Shown: positions 27,919 through 35,696 of the stretch, in pieces
How the letters are laid out: every line of letters starts with the position of its first letter
How positions within the stretch are numbered: position 1 is the first letter of the stretch
Assembly: GCA_041665525.1 (NCBI GenBank)
Contig: JBAYIS010000007.1
Coordinates: 62,001 to 126,000 of the forward strand
DNA from: UBA8401 sp041665525
GTDB taxonomy: Bacteria > Bacteroidota > Ignavibacteria > UBA10030 > UBA8401
Direction of reading: 5' to 3'
Length of the DNA stretch: 64,000 nt
Notes under the pieces: model-generated
The model's input: the letters and a program-made list of their open reading frames with translations, nothing else
Database searches by the model: none
Told to the model about the DNA's origin: nothing
Translations under genes and position numbers: made by a program

Positions 27919-28947
27919 ATGAAAGATTTTATCGCAAATAATAAACTTGGTGTTGCTGTAGGTTCGATCCCGGTGTGGGTTGTTTTGTATCTTTCGTTGG
28001 ATTGGCTGGCGGGAATTCTGGTCTATAATGTTTTCTCACTCGCGGAAAATGAGCACCTTACAAAGGCGATTTATTTTTTCATCTTTGAAGTTCCCAAAGT
28101 ATTGCTCTTACTGACGCTGATTGTGTTTGTTGTCGGAATCATCAGATCGTACTTCACTCCGGAAAAGACACGCGCTGCGTTGGAGGGGAAGCCATTGTTT
28201 GTTGGAAATATCATGGCGAGTTCCCTGGGTATCGTCACTCCATTCTGTTCGTGTTCTGCTATTCCATTATTCTTGGGATTCGTCGAAGCCGGAATTCCTC
28301 TCGGAGTTACGTTCTCCTTTCTTATCGCCGCGCCAATGATCAACGAGGTCGCTATTGTTCTTCTGTTCGGATTATTCGGATGGGAAACCGCATTGCTCTA
28401 TGTTGTTATGGGATTAATCATCGCGATTACTTCCGGTTGGGTGATCGGTAAGCTAAAATTAGAACGGTATGTTGAGGAATGGGTCTACAAGATAAAATCG
28501 CAGCATGCTGCGGTGGACGAGGAAACGCTGACAATCAACGACCGGGTCGACCGCGGGTGGGATGCTGTAAAAGAGGTCGTCGGTAAGGTGTGGATATACA
28601 TTGTTCTCGGCATTGCCGTAGGAGCGGGAGTACACGGCTATGTGCCGGAAAACTTCATGGCGAGCATAATGGGAAAAGATGTGTGGTGGTCCATCCCGCT
28701 CTCTGTATTAATTGGCGTTCCGATGTATTCCAATGCTGCCGGAATTATCCCCATTGTACAAGCGCTTCTTGGGAAAGGCGCTTCCCTTGGTACTGCGCTC
28801 GCGTTTATGATGTCCGTAATCGGGCTTTCGCTTCCTGAAATGATCATCTTGAAAAAGGTTTTAAAAATTCAGTTGATCGCTGCCTTTGCCGGAATTGTTG
28901 CGACAGGGATCATTATTGTTGGATATATCTTTAATGCTATCTATTAA
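27919..28947 (+). CDS. Permease of the YraQ/ArsP (DUF318) family
   Basis: 342 aa and about eight to ten membrane helices. The family's cysteine motif TPFCSCSAIPLF (Cys110, Cys112) is present, with its second-half counterpart GVPMYSNAAGIIPI. ArsP members export trivalent organoarsenicals through a CSC-type motif; other members occur with thioredoxin-like proteins in poorly understood metal/thiol clusters. Here it follows an ArsR-like repressor and its operator and precedes a CxxC mini-thioredoxin by 13 bp, so an efflux system for a soft metal or metalloid is the likely role. The exact substrate is unknown. Confidence 0.87.
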   Translation: MKDFIANNKLGVAVGSIPVWVVLYLSLDWLAGILVYNVFSLAENEHLTKAIYFFIFEVPKVLLLLTLIVFVVGIIRSYFTPEKTRAALEGKPLFVGNIMASSLGIVTPFCSCSAIPLFLGFVEAGIPLGVTFSFLIAAPMINEVAIVLLFGLFGWETALLYVVMGLIIAITSGWVIGKLKLERYVEEWVYKIKSQHAAVDEETLTINDRVDRGWDAVKEVVGKVWIYIVLGIAVGAGVHGYVPENFMASIMGKDVWWSIPLSVLIGVPMYSNAAGIIPIVQALLGKGASLGTALAFMMSVIGLSLPEMIILKKVLKIQLIAAFAGIVATGIIIVGYIFNAIY

Positions 28948-28960
28948 TTGAAAGGGAATA

Positions 28961-29206
28961 ATGATGAATATTAAGGTTTTGGGACCGGGATGCACAAACT
29001 GTAAAACGCTCGAACGAAGAACGACGGAAGCACTCACCGCGCTGAACATCACGGCTGATATTGAAAAGGTTGTCGATTACGCGGGCATTGCAACATACGG
29101 AATTATGCGAACTCCCGGTCTTGTGATCGACGGGAAAGTCGTTGTCCAGGGTTATGTGCCTACAGTGGAGAAACTAAAAGAAATCATTCAAGCACCGCTG
29201 CCATAA
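28961..29206 (+). CDS. Mini-thioredoxin (redox-active disulfide protein 2 type), copy 1
   Basis: 81 aa, cytosolic, with the thioredoxin/glutaredoxin-like fold reduced to its core. The redox motif GPGCTNC has Cys11 and Cys14, and the cis-Pro is in RTPGLVIDG. These small proteins are typically encoded directly behind YraQ/ArsP permeases and probably deliver or reduce thiol-bound substrate. Two ATG codons stand in tandem at 28961 and 28964. It is paralogous to the protein at 29474-29713. Confidence 0.88.
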   Translation: MMNIKVLGPGCTNCKTLERRTTEALTALNITADIEKVVDYAGIATYGIMRTPGLVIDGKVVVQGYVPTVEKLKEIIQAPLP

Positions 29207-29256
29207 GCGATAGAATCCATGAAAATCAAAAAACACCACGAACTAAAGATTGCTAT

Positions 29257-29448
29257 GATGATCATGATTGGGATCTCAATGATGCCGATACGCATTTTGA
29301 AGCGCATATTGAAGTAGGGGATATTTCCGTACGCGAAGCAACGGAAGTACAACGACAGATAGAACATCTGTTGCACGATAAATTGGATATCACGCATACC
29401 ACGCTGCAATTTGAGTGTGATAAATGTTCGACAAAATCCATTGTATGA
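29257..29448 (+). pseudogene. C-terminal remnant of a cation diffusion facilitator (CzcD-like) gene
   Basis: An open frame of about 63 codons without a usable start, lying between the two mini-thioredoxin genes. It reads DDHDWDLNDADTHFEAHIEV, followed by a helix with IEHLLHDKLDI and then THTTLQFECDKC before the stop. This matches the cytoplasmic C-terminal domain of CDF transporters (HDLHVW..., AHI/V, ITHTTIQ.E..C). All membrane-spanning parts are missing. It is a deletion remnant, suggesting that this cluster once carried a divalent-cation exporter. The similarity is from recognition only. Confidence 0.7.
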
Positions 29449-29473
29449 TTCATGGCTGAAAAGGATTCTGACT

Positions 29474-29713
29474 ATGATTTCGATAAAAATTCTCGGTACC
29501 GGGTGTGCAAAGTGCAAGACGCTCCATTCGAAGGTAAATGAACTCGTTGCAAAGAACAATCTCCCGGCAACGGTCACAAAGGTGGAAGATATTGTTGAAA
29601 TTATGAAGTACGGGATACTCTCTACTCCGGGATTGGTCATCAATGAAAAGATAAAAAGCGTTGGGACCGTCCCGAAGGATGAACAAATTCTCAATTGGAT
29701 TAATGAAGGATAG
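29474..29713 (+). CDS. Mini-thioredoxin, copy 2
   Basis: 79 aa from the ATG at 29474; a longer reading from 29411 would run through the CDF remnant and adds no family residues. The motif LGTGCAKC has Cys11 and Cys14, and STPGLVINEK holds the cis-Pro. It shares its layout with copy 1 but little exact sequence, so the duplication is old or the two were recruited separately. Its stop is 3 bp before the next thioredoxin gene. Confidence 0.85.
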   Translation: MISIKILGTGCAKCKTLHSKVNELVAKNNLPATVTKVEDIVEIMKYGILSTPGLVINEKIKSVGTVPKDEQILNWINEG

Positions 29714-29716
29714 ATT

Positions 29717-30112
29717 ATGAAACTAATTATGTTCGTCATTGTTTTACTATTCACATTTTCATTCACACTCTTTCCTCAATCAAATCAATCAAAAGAGAAA
29801 CAATCAATAAAGCCAAATATCACATTTATAGAACTCGGATCGGTCAATTGCATCCCCTGCAAGAAAATGCAGCCAGTGATGAAGGCGATCGAACAGAAAT
29901 ACGGCGAGAGCGTGAAAGTAATTTTTTATGATGTGTGGACTGAAACACAAAAGTCCTTTGCAAAGAAATACAACATCCGTCTGATCCCTACACAGGTCTT
30001 TTTGGATGAGAACGGCAAGGAATTCTTCCGACACGAAGGGTTCTTCCCGGAAGAAGAAATCCATAAGATCTTCAAACAGCGAGGGCTATTACCAACTCAG
30101 GTTGGCGGATAA
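29717..30112 (+). CDS. Exported thioredoxin-like protein
   Basis: 131 aa. An N-terminal membrane/signal segment (about 1-20) is followed by a thioredoxin fold with the active site GSVNCIPCKKMQP (Cys45, Cys48) and cis-Pro in RLIPTQVFLD. It faces the periplasm and probably exchanges electrons with the CcdA-like protein encoded 1 bp downstream. In this cluster a role in keeping a metal-binding thiol reduced, or in resistance, is inferred. Confidence 0.88.
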   Translation: MKLIMFVIVLLFTFSFTLFPQSNQSKEKQSIKPNITFIELGSVNCIPCKKMQPVMKAIEQKYGESVKVIFYDVWTETQKSFAKKYNIRLIPTQVFLDENGKEFFRHEGFFPEEEIHKIFKQRGLLPTQVGG

Positions 30113-30113
30113 T

Positions 30114-30812
30114 ATGATCGATTCTCTGTTTACCGCACTGTACGATGCAATGGCCGGACCCGCGTGGCTGGTGCTCCTCTCTTCGTTTGGATGGGGCGTT
30201 GCATCCATTCTTCTCTCACCGTGTCATCTCTCCAGTATTCCGCTTGTTGTCGGATTTATCAGCGCTCAGGGAATAGTATCGCTGCGGCGGACATTTCTTA
30301 TTTCTCTTCTCTTCGCTGTCGGAATATTGCTTACGATCGCGTTGATCGGTATTGTGACAGCGTCCATGGGACGATTAATGGGAGACGTGGGCACCATCGG
30401 CAATTATTTTGTGGCGTCGATCTTCTTTGTTGTGGGATTGTATCTCTTAGATGTTATCAAACTTGATTGGAACAGTGCAGGATTACGCCAGACAAATCTG
30501 CGCGGCCTTCCTGCGGCATTCGTATTGGGATTATTGTTTGGCATCGCCCTGGGCCCTTGCACGTTTGCGTATATGGCACCGGTGTTGGGAATTGTATTTC
30601 AAACGGCACAAACAGATTATCTTTTTTCAATGCTTCTACTTCTATCGTTTGGTATGGGACATTGTGCAGTAATTGTCGCTGCGGGAACATTAACCAATAA
30701 AGTGCAGCGGTATCTGAATTGGAGTGATCAATCAATAACAGTGCTTTGGATTAAAAGAGCCTGCGGTATTTTGGTAATACTCGGTGGAATTTACTTATTG
30801 TATATATCGTAA
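30114..30812 (+). CDS. CcdA/DsbD-like transmembrane electron carrier
   Basis: 232 aa from the ATG at 30114, one base after the preceding stop; an upstream in-frame extension overlaps the thioredoxin gene and is rejected. Six membrane helices, with the two redox cysteines in LSPCHLSSIP (Cys37) and LGPCTFAYMAP (Cys149) at the start of helices 1 and 4, as in CcdA. It moves reducing power from cytosolic to periplasmic thioredoxins. It is the last gene of the cluster. Confidence 0.9.
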   Translation: MIDSLFTALYDAMAGPAWLVLLSSFGWGVASILLSPCHLSSIPLVVGFISAQGIVSLRRTFLISLLFAVGILLTIALIGIVTASMGRLMGDVGTIGNYFVASIFFVVGLYLLDVIKLDWNSAGLRQTNLRGLPAAFVLGLLFGIALGPCTFAYMAPVLGIVFQTAQTDYLFSMLLLLSFGMGHCAVIVAAGTLTNKVQRYLNWSDQSITVLWIKRACGILVILGGIYLLYIS

Positions 30813-31880
30813 TCATAAGAAAACATAAAGTAAGCAAATGATAACAACACGAATGGATTTACGATTTCGTTATTGATAATTCACCACCTTAGATGTGAAA
30901 TGGTTCGTACGATGACGTATTGTAGTCCCAAGCACACCAACAACATCAATACCCACAAGGATTCCGAATTTCTTAAAAAGATTGTTGAATGAATTTGAAA
31001 TTCAAATGGAGCATTTTTTAAAACGTCTCATTTTCACGTCCAGGAACAGATGCTTTTTTCATCACACCGGAATAAATTGTCCCCAGTGCCGTATCCAATA
31101 TTTCATATTGTGTATTAATAAAGTCACGCTGAGTAACGTCCCGACAGTTATGTCCTGAAGGGATGGTTTTGCCATTGTCGTGTCCAATATATTGGACGAG
31201 TCTTCCGCTCCGAATCAATGACAAAACGGAATGTCGCCATGCTGACCATTTCCGGGTGGCAGAAGTCCCGCTGTTTGGATTCCGCACGGTGCGGGATTTG
31301 CCGCTTTTTGCATTCAGCGCACAGCATTCCATACAGTGGAACTAAAAACGGAACGTTGTTGAGACACCTGTCCGACTGATGTCAATCAGGCGGGGAGGCG
31401 AAGCGCCCGGGAAATTAATACAAGATTACACTTAGGAAACAGCACTAATTTGGATTGCCGAATTCGCAATGCCAGATTGTATGAATTATAGTTCACCACA
31501 TCTCAGATTCCTTCGGACGTGAACTATTACCTTTTGATCGCAGTTCCACTGACAAATCCCTTGCCTGCTAATGTTCAAACGATGAAGATGTGAGTGTTGA
31601 AATAAGATGAACGGGGAATATTCTCCATGACTGCTGAAGCACAAATCACCTGGCGATAAACGATCTCTCCTTCCGAAGATTCTCTCTACGAATTATATAT
31701 TGCTATTCTCTTTTTCCATTTCGTATCTTATTACCATAGCGAACGGCTACTGCGAAGAAGAGCCGGTTGGTTTTCGCAAAATGTCCTGCACCACAACATC
31801 ACAGTAACTGACCCACCCCCTTTCGCAGTGTTTTCCCTTATCCGATCCCGAAGAAAACGGATCGAACACTCTTATTCCCA
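30813..31880. other. Gene-poor 1.07-kb stretch
   Basis: No convincing gene is seen. A minus-strand open frame (31018-31332) of 104 codons has no recognised domain, and part of it is translated repeat; it may be a decayed gene. The stretch contains the repeat at 31265-31298. It separates the thiol/metal cluster from the housekeeping run. Confidence 0.5.
31265..31298 (+). repeat. Dispersed 34-bp element, copy 2
   Basis: Starts GTCCCGCTGTTTGGATTCCG and ends with a GTGCGGGAT half that can pair with its start. The inverted counterpart lies at 5213-5246 with a few substitutions. Confidence 0.55.
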
Positions 31881-33578
31881 ATGGCCATGATCACCCTACA
31901 ACATCGTACGCTCCGTTTCCTGATTGATAACAGCGCTTCTCTTTATACTCAACATCCGGCACTTGCCACAATCGGCGGAAAATCCTACTCCTACTCAGAA
32001 CTTCAGGACAAAGTCAGAACTATCTCTGCGGTCTTCCATAGCAGAGGCATCCTGACGGGAGACAAGATCGCTCTTCTTGGCGAGAATAGGCCGGAATGGG
32101 GGATCGCTTATTTCTCCATCACTACAATGGGAGCCGTGGCCGTTCCCATCCTTCCGGATTTTCATCAAACCGAGATTCTGCACATTCTGCGTCATTCCGA
32201 AAGCAAGGCGCTCATTGTTTCCCAAAAATTTCTCTCAAAAATCGAGGAAAATATTCCGCCGAATATTGCCACCATTATCATCATGGACGATTTTACGATG
32301 ATCCCGCTGGAAGGGAAATCGAATGTTCTCTCCAATCTATTGAAACAGGGGGCATTGGAATTTTCTATCCTGAAAGAAGCCGCGCTGAAATTCGTCGGCA
32401 AGATCCCGGATACTGTGAAGCCGGACAGTCTCGCCACCATCGTCTACACCTCCGGCACGACCGGACATTCCAAAGGAGTAATGCTTACGCATAACAATAT
32501 CGTCTCGGATGTGATCGGAACGACGCACATTGTCGATCTGAATCATACTGACCGTCTGCTCTCCATTCTTCCGCTTGCACATACCTATGAGTGCACCCTG
32601 GGATTGACAACCGCTCTGGCTGTCGGTGCAACAATCTATTATATGGATAAATTGCCGACAGCAAGCGTACTGCTCCCGGCTATGAAGGAAGTAAAACCGA
32701 CCGTTATGCTCTCTGTTCCACTCGTCATCGAAAAGATTTTTAAAACCAAGATCCATCCGCAACTCACCGGCAGTTTCATCAAACGGCGGATACAGAATAT
32801 TCCCTTCCTCCGAAAACGCATACACAAGATCGCAGGGAAAAAACTTCTGACATCGTTCGGAGGCAATCTTCGTCTATTCTGCGTCGGTGGTGCACCACTT
32901 GCTCCAGACGTGGAGTTGTTCCTTCGTGAAGCACACTTCCCTTATGCCATGGGATATGGTCTGACTGAGACTTCACCGCTCATCGCCGGCACCAATAACC
33001 TTCTAACAAAGTATCGCGCAACCGGAAAAGCACTTCCTGAAACGCAGATCCGCATCGACCATCCGGATCCGGATAATGGAGAAGGTGAGATTATTGTGAA
33101 AGGGCCGACTGTCATGTTGGGATATTATAAGGATGAAGAGCGTACTGCAGCTACTTTCACTCCCGATGGCTGGTTTAAAACCGGAGATCTCGGTATTATC
33201 GATTCAGAAGGATATATCTATATTAAGGGACGTTCCAAGAATATGATCCTCGGTTCCAATGGGAAGAATATCTATCCTGAGGAGATCGAATCGATCATCA
33301 ATGAGTTCAATCTTGTTTTGGAATCACTGGTTTATGAGCAAGATCAGCAAATCTTCGCTCGAATCTACATTGACTATGACAAGGTTGAAGAGATGTTCAA
33401 GGACGATCAATCATCAGAATCTAAAACCCGGGAAGGGATCGCCGGACTGTTAAAAGAGTTGAAACTGCAAATCAATGAACGGCTCCCCTCATACTCACGA
33501 ATCGCCAGCATAGTGGAACAGACCGAACCGTTCGAAAAAACACCAACACAGAAGATAAAACGTCATTTGTACGCCTGA
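31881..33578 (+). CDS. AMP-forming long-chain acyl-CoA synthetase
   Basis: 565 aa of the ANL superfamily. Core motifs: P-loop IVYTSGTTGHSKGVMLTHNN (about 190), GYGLTETSP (about 360), GWFKTGDLG (about 430) and the hinge/C-terminal catalytic region KGRSKNMILGSNGKNIYPEEIE. It activates fatty acids to acyl-CoA via an acyl-adenylate at the membrane. ATG codons occur at residues 1 and 3 (31881, 31887). It stands alone, with 100 bp to tilS downstream. Chain-length preference cannot be read from the sequence. Confidence 0.9.
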   Translation: MAMITLQHRTLRFLIDNSASLYTQHPALATIGGKSYSYSELQDKVRTISAVFHSRGILTGDKIALLGENRPEWGIAYFSITTMGAVAVPILPDFHQTEILHILRHSESKALIVSQKFLSKIEENIPPNIATIIIMDDFTMIPLEGKSNVLSNLLKQGALEFSILKEAALKFVGKIPDTVKPDSLATIVYTSGTTGHSKGVMLTHNNIVSDVIGTTHIVDLNHTDRLLSILPLAHTYECTLGLTTALAVGATIYYMDKLPTASVLLPAMKEVKPTVMLSVPLVIEKIFKTKIHPQLTGSFIKRRIQNIPFLRKRIHKIAGKKLLTSFGGNLRLFCVGGAPLAPDVELFLREAHFPYAMGYGLTETSPLIAGTNNLLTKYRATGKALPETQIRIDHPDPDNGEGEIIVKGPTVMLGYYKDEERTAATFTPDGWFKTGDLGIIDSEGYIYIKGRSKNMILGSNGKNIYPEEIESIINEFNLVLESLVYEQDQQIFARIYIDYDKVEEMFKDDQSSESKTREGIAGLLKELKLQINERLPSYSRIASIVEQTEPFEKTPTQKIKRHLYA

Positions 33579-33667
33579 TAGGTCCATTTCTACCTGTTCC
33601 GCACTAAAAAAGAGATGATTCTCCTTCTCCGTTTACCTTGTAGATAGGGAGGTTTTTTCGTAAATTT

Positions 33668-33685
33668 ATGGAATATATATTCCAT
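33668..33685. promoter_or_regulatory. Perfect 18-bp palindrome at the tilS start codon
   Basis: ATGGAATATATATTCCAT overlaps the first two bases of the tilS ATG. It could be an operator or a stem occluding initiation, or a chance AT-rich palindrome. Confidence 0.4.
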
Positions 33686-35075
33686 GAAAAGCACGGAAAG
33701 TCTCCACAATACGGTATCCCAAACAGTTCTTCGGTCAATTTCTCGAAACAAACTGATCAAAGAAGGACAGCATGTCATAGTGGCTGTCAGCGGTGGTATC
33801 GATTCTATGGTGTTATTGGATGTGCTTTCATCCCTTCGTGACATGTTGCATCTGCGGCTCTCTGTGGCGCACGTGAATCATGGATTGCGGGGCAGGTCGT
33901 CCGATCTGGATGAACAATTGGTGAAAAAAAGGGCGGCAAAACTCGGGATCCCTTTTTTCACCGAAAAATTTGAGACAAAAAATTCAGCTATCTCCAGAAA
34001 AGTATCCATTCAGGTAGCTGCAAGAGAATTACGATACGGGTTCTTTGACAATCTAAAGAAATCACTCACTGCGGATCTGATCGCAACTGCGCACCATGCG
34101 AACGATAGTGCAGAAACGATGATGTTCCATTTTTTCCGCGGTTCAGGTGTGAAAGGTTTGTCCGGTATTCCGGTCAAACGCGGCCATTTTGTTCGTCCTT
34201 TATTATCGATTACTCGACGGGAAATCGAGCGGTATGCAAAGGAACGCCGGATCACTTTCCGGGAAGATGCCAGCAATTTGAAACAGGATTATACACGGAA
34301 TTTCATCCGAAGGACCCTCATACCACAGATAGAACGGCGTGTCAATTCGTCGTTGGTGAATACGTTGAACAGGGAATCGGAGATATTCTCCCTTCTGTCC
34401 AATTTTATTGATCATCAGATTGAACAACAGTATCGGAATCTTGTCAAGGGCTCAACAATTGTTGTTAATCGGGTTCAGTCGTTGCATCCGTTCCTTCAAC
34501 GTGAAACAGTAAAGCGGCTGCTGGAATCACTGACGATGGAACCGTCGTATACGTCGATTGAATCTGTCATTGGACTTTTGAAAAATCAAAAAGGTACCAT
34601 TGCAGAACTCGGCGGCGGATTTGCGGCGGAACGAACCAGCGAGCATATTGAAATTCGACCGCAGCATATTGACCAGGATTTTGAATATACCGTTCCATCG
34701 GTTTCCGTCGTGACGAACAAAGCATTCACCTTTTCCATTAAATCGACGTCAAAGCAAAATAAATATGCTGGTGAACCGTCTAATGAATATGTGGATGCGG
34801 CGAAAATCAGTTTTCCGCTGACCATTCGTTCATGGAAACGGGGCGATGTCTTCCGCCCTCTCGGAATGAAGGGTAACAAGAAACTGAGTGATTTTTTTGG
34901 AGAGAGGAAATTAACAGCGGCACAGAAATCGGACGTGCCGGTCGTGCTCTCCGGCAACAGAATCATCTGGATCGCCGGTATGCGGCTGGATGACCGGTGT
35001 AAGATCACGAAAAAAACGCAATCCATTTATCAACTAACAATTAAATTTCATGGCAAAAAAAACAGTTACCGTTAA
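33684..35075 (+). CDS. tilS: tRNA(Ile)-lysidine synthetase
   Basis: 463 aa. It changes C34 of the CAU-anticodon tRNA-Ile to lysidine so that it reads AUA. PP-loop ATPase motif VAVSGGIDSMVLLDVL (about residues 29-44), then TAHHANDSAETMMFHFFRGSG, the TilS signature. A C-terminal substrate-binding domain (about 375-455; SWKRGDVFRPLGMKG) is present, making this the long form. Its stop lies 26 bp inside the hpt reading frame, a common tilS-hpt-ftsH arrangement in bacteria. Confidence 0.95.
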   Translation: MKSTESLHNTVSQTVLRSISRNKLIKEGQHVIVAVSGGIDSMVLLDVLSSLRDMLHLRLSVAHVNHGLRGRSSDLDEQLVKKRAAKLGIPFFTEKFETKNSAISRKVSIQVAARELRYGFFDNLKKSLTADLIATAHHANDSAETMMFHFFRGSGVKGLSGIPVKRGHFVRPLLSITRREIERYAKERRITFREDASNLKQDYTRNFIRRTLIPQIERRVNSSLVNTLNRESEIFSLLSNFIDHQIEQQYRNLVKGSTIVVNRVQSLHPFLQRETVKRLLESLTMEPSYTSIESVIGLLKNQKGTIAELGGGFAAERTSEHIEIRPQHIDQDFEYTVPSVSVVTNKAFTFSIKSTSKQNKYAGEPSNEYVDAAKISFPLTIRSWKRGDVFRPLGMKGNKKLSDFFGERKLTAAQKSDVPVVLSGNRIIWIAGMRLDDRCKITKKTQSIYQLTIKFHGKKNSYR

Positions 35076-35598
35076 CAACGAGGAATTCGCACCGTATATC
35101 GATCAAAAGAAGATTGGTGCACGGATCAAGCAATTAGGGAAGAAGATCAGCAAGGATTACAAAGGAAAGTCCCCCATTTTTATCGGCATACTGAACGGTT
35201 CGTTCATTTTCTTCTCCGATCTTATCCGCCAGATCACAATTGATTGTGAAGTCGATTTTTTGAAATTATCTAGTTACGGCGATGCGAAGGTTTCTTCCGG
35301 CAACGTCCACTTGCTGAAGGATCTGAACTGCCAGGTGATGGACCGCCATATCATTATCGTCGAAGATATCATCGATTCCGGTCTTTCCATCGACTTCATA
35401 AAAAGAGTTGTGATGGCGCAGAACCCAAAATCATTTTCTGTTGTTTCACTATTGTATAAAACAAAAGCGGTCAAGATCAATTTCCCGATCGAATATATCG
35501 GGTTTAAGATACCGAACGATTTCGTGGTCGGTTATGGACTGGATTACGCGCAGAAAGGCCGGAATATTCCGGCGGTATACAAAATTGTAGAAAAATAG
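35050..35598 (+). CDS. hpt: Hypoxanthine phosphoribosyltransferase
   Basis: 182 aa. Purine salvage: transfers phosphoribose from PRPP to hypoxanthine/guanine. The PRPP loop IIVEDIIDSGLSIDF (about 98-112) and FIGILNGSFIFFSDLIR (about 42-58) are typical, with the C-terminal VGYGLDY base-binding loop. Overlaps the end of tilS, which suggests coupling; ftsH follows after about 100 bp. Confidence 0.94.
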   Translation: MAKKTVTVNNEEFAPYIDQKKIGARIKQLGKKISKDYKGKSPIFIGILNGSFIFFSDLIRQITIDCEVDFLKLSSYGDAKVSSGNVHLLKDLNCQVMDRHIIIVEDIIDSGLSIDFIKRVVMAQNPKSFSVVSLLYKTKAVKINFPIEYIGFKIPNDFVVGYGLDYAQKGRNIPAVYKIVEK

Positions 35599-35696
35599 TT
35601 GTAATGGAAAGACGGACCCGGCAGCACCTTAGAACAATGGCCGGTGGTCCGCATGCTGCAAAAAACAAGGAATCATTTGTCCGGAGAACATGAGAC

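Noticed and set aside
31018..31332. 104-codon minus-strand frame in the gene-poor stretch
   Set aside because: Part of it is translated repeat and no domain is recognised; kept only as a remark on that stretch.
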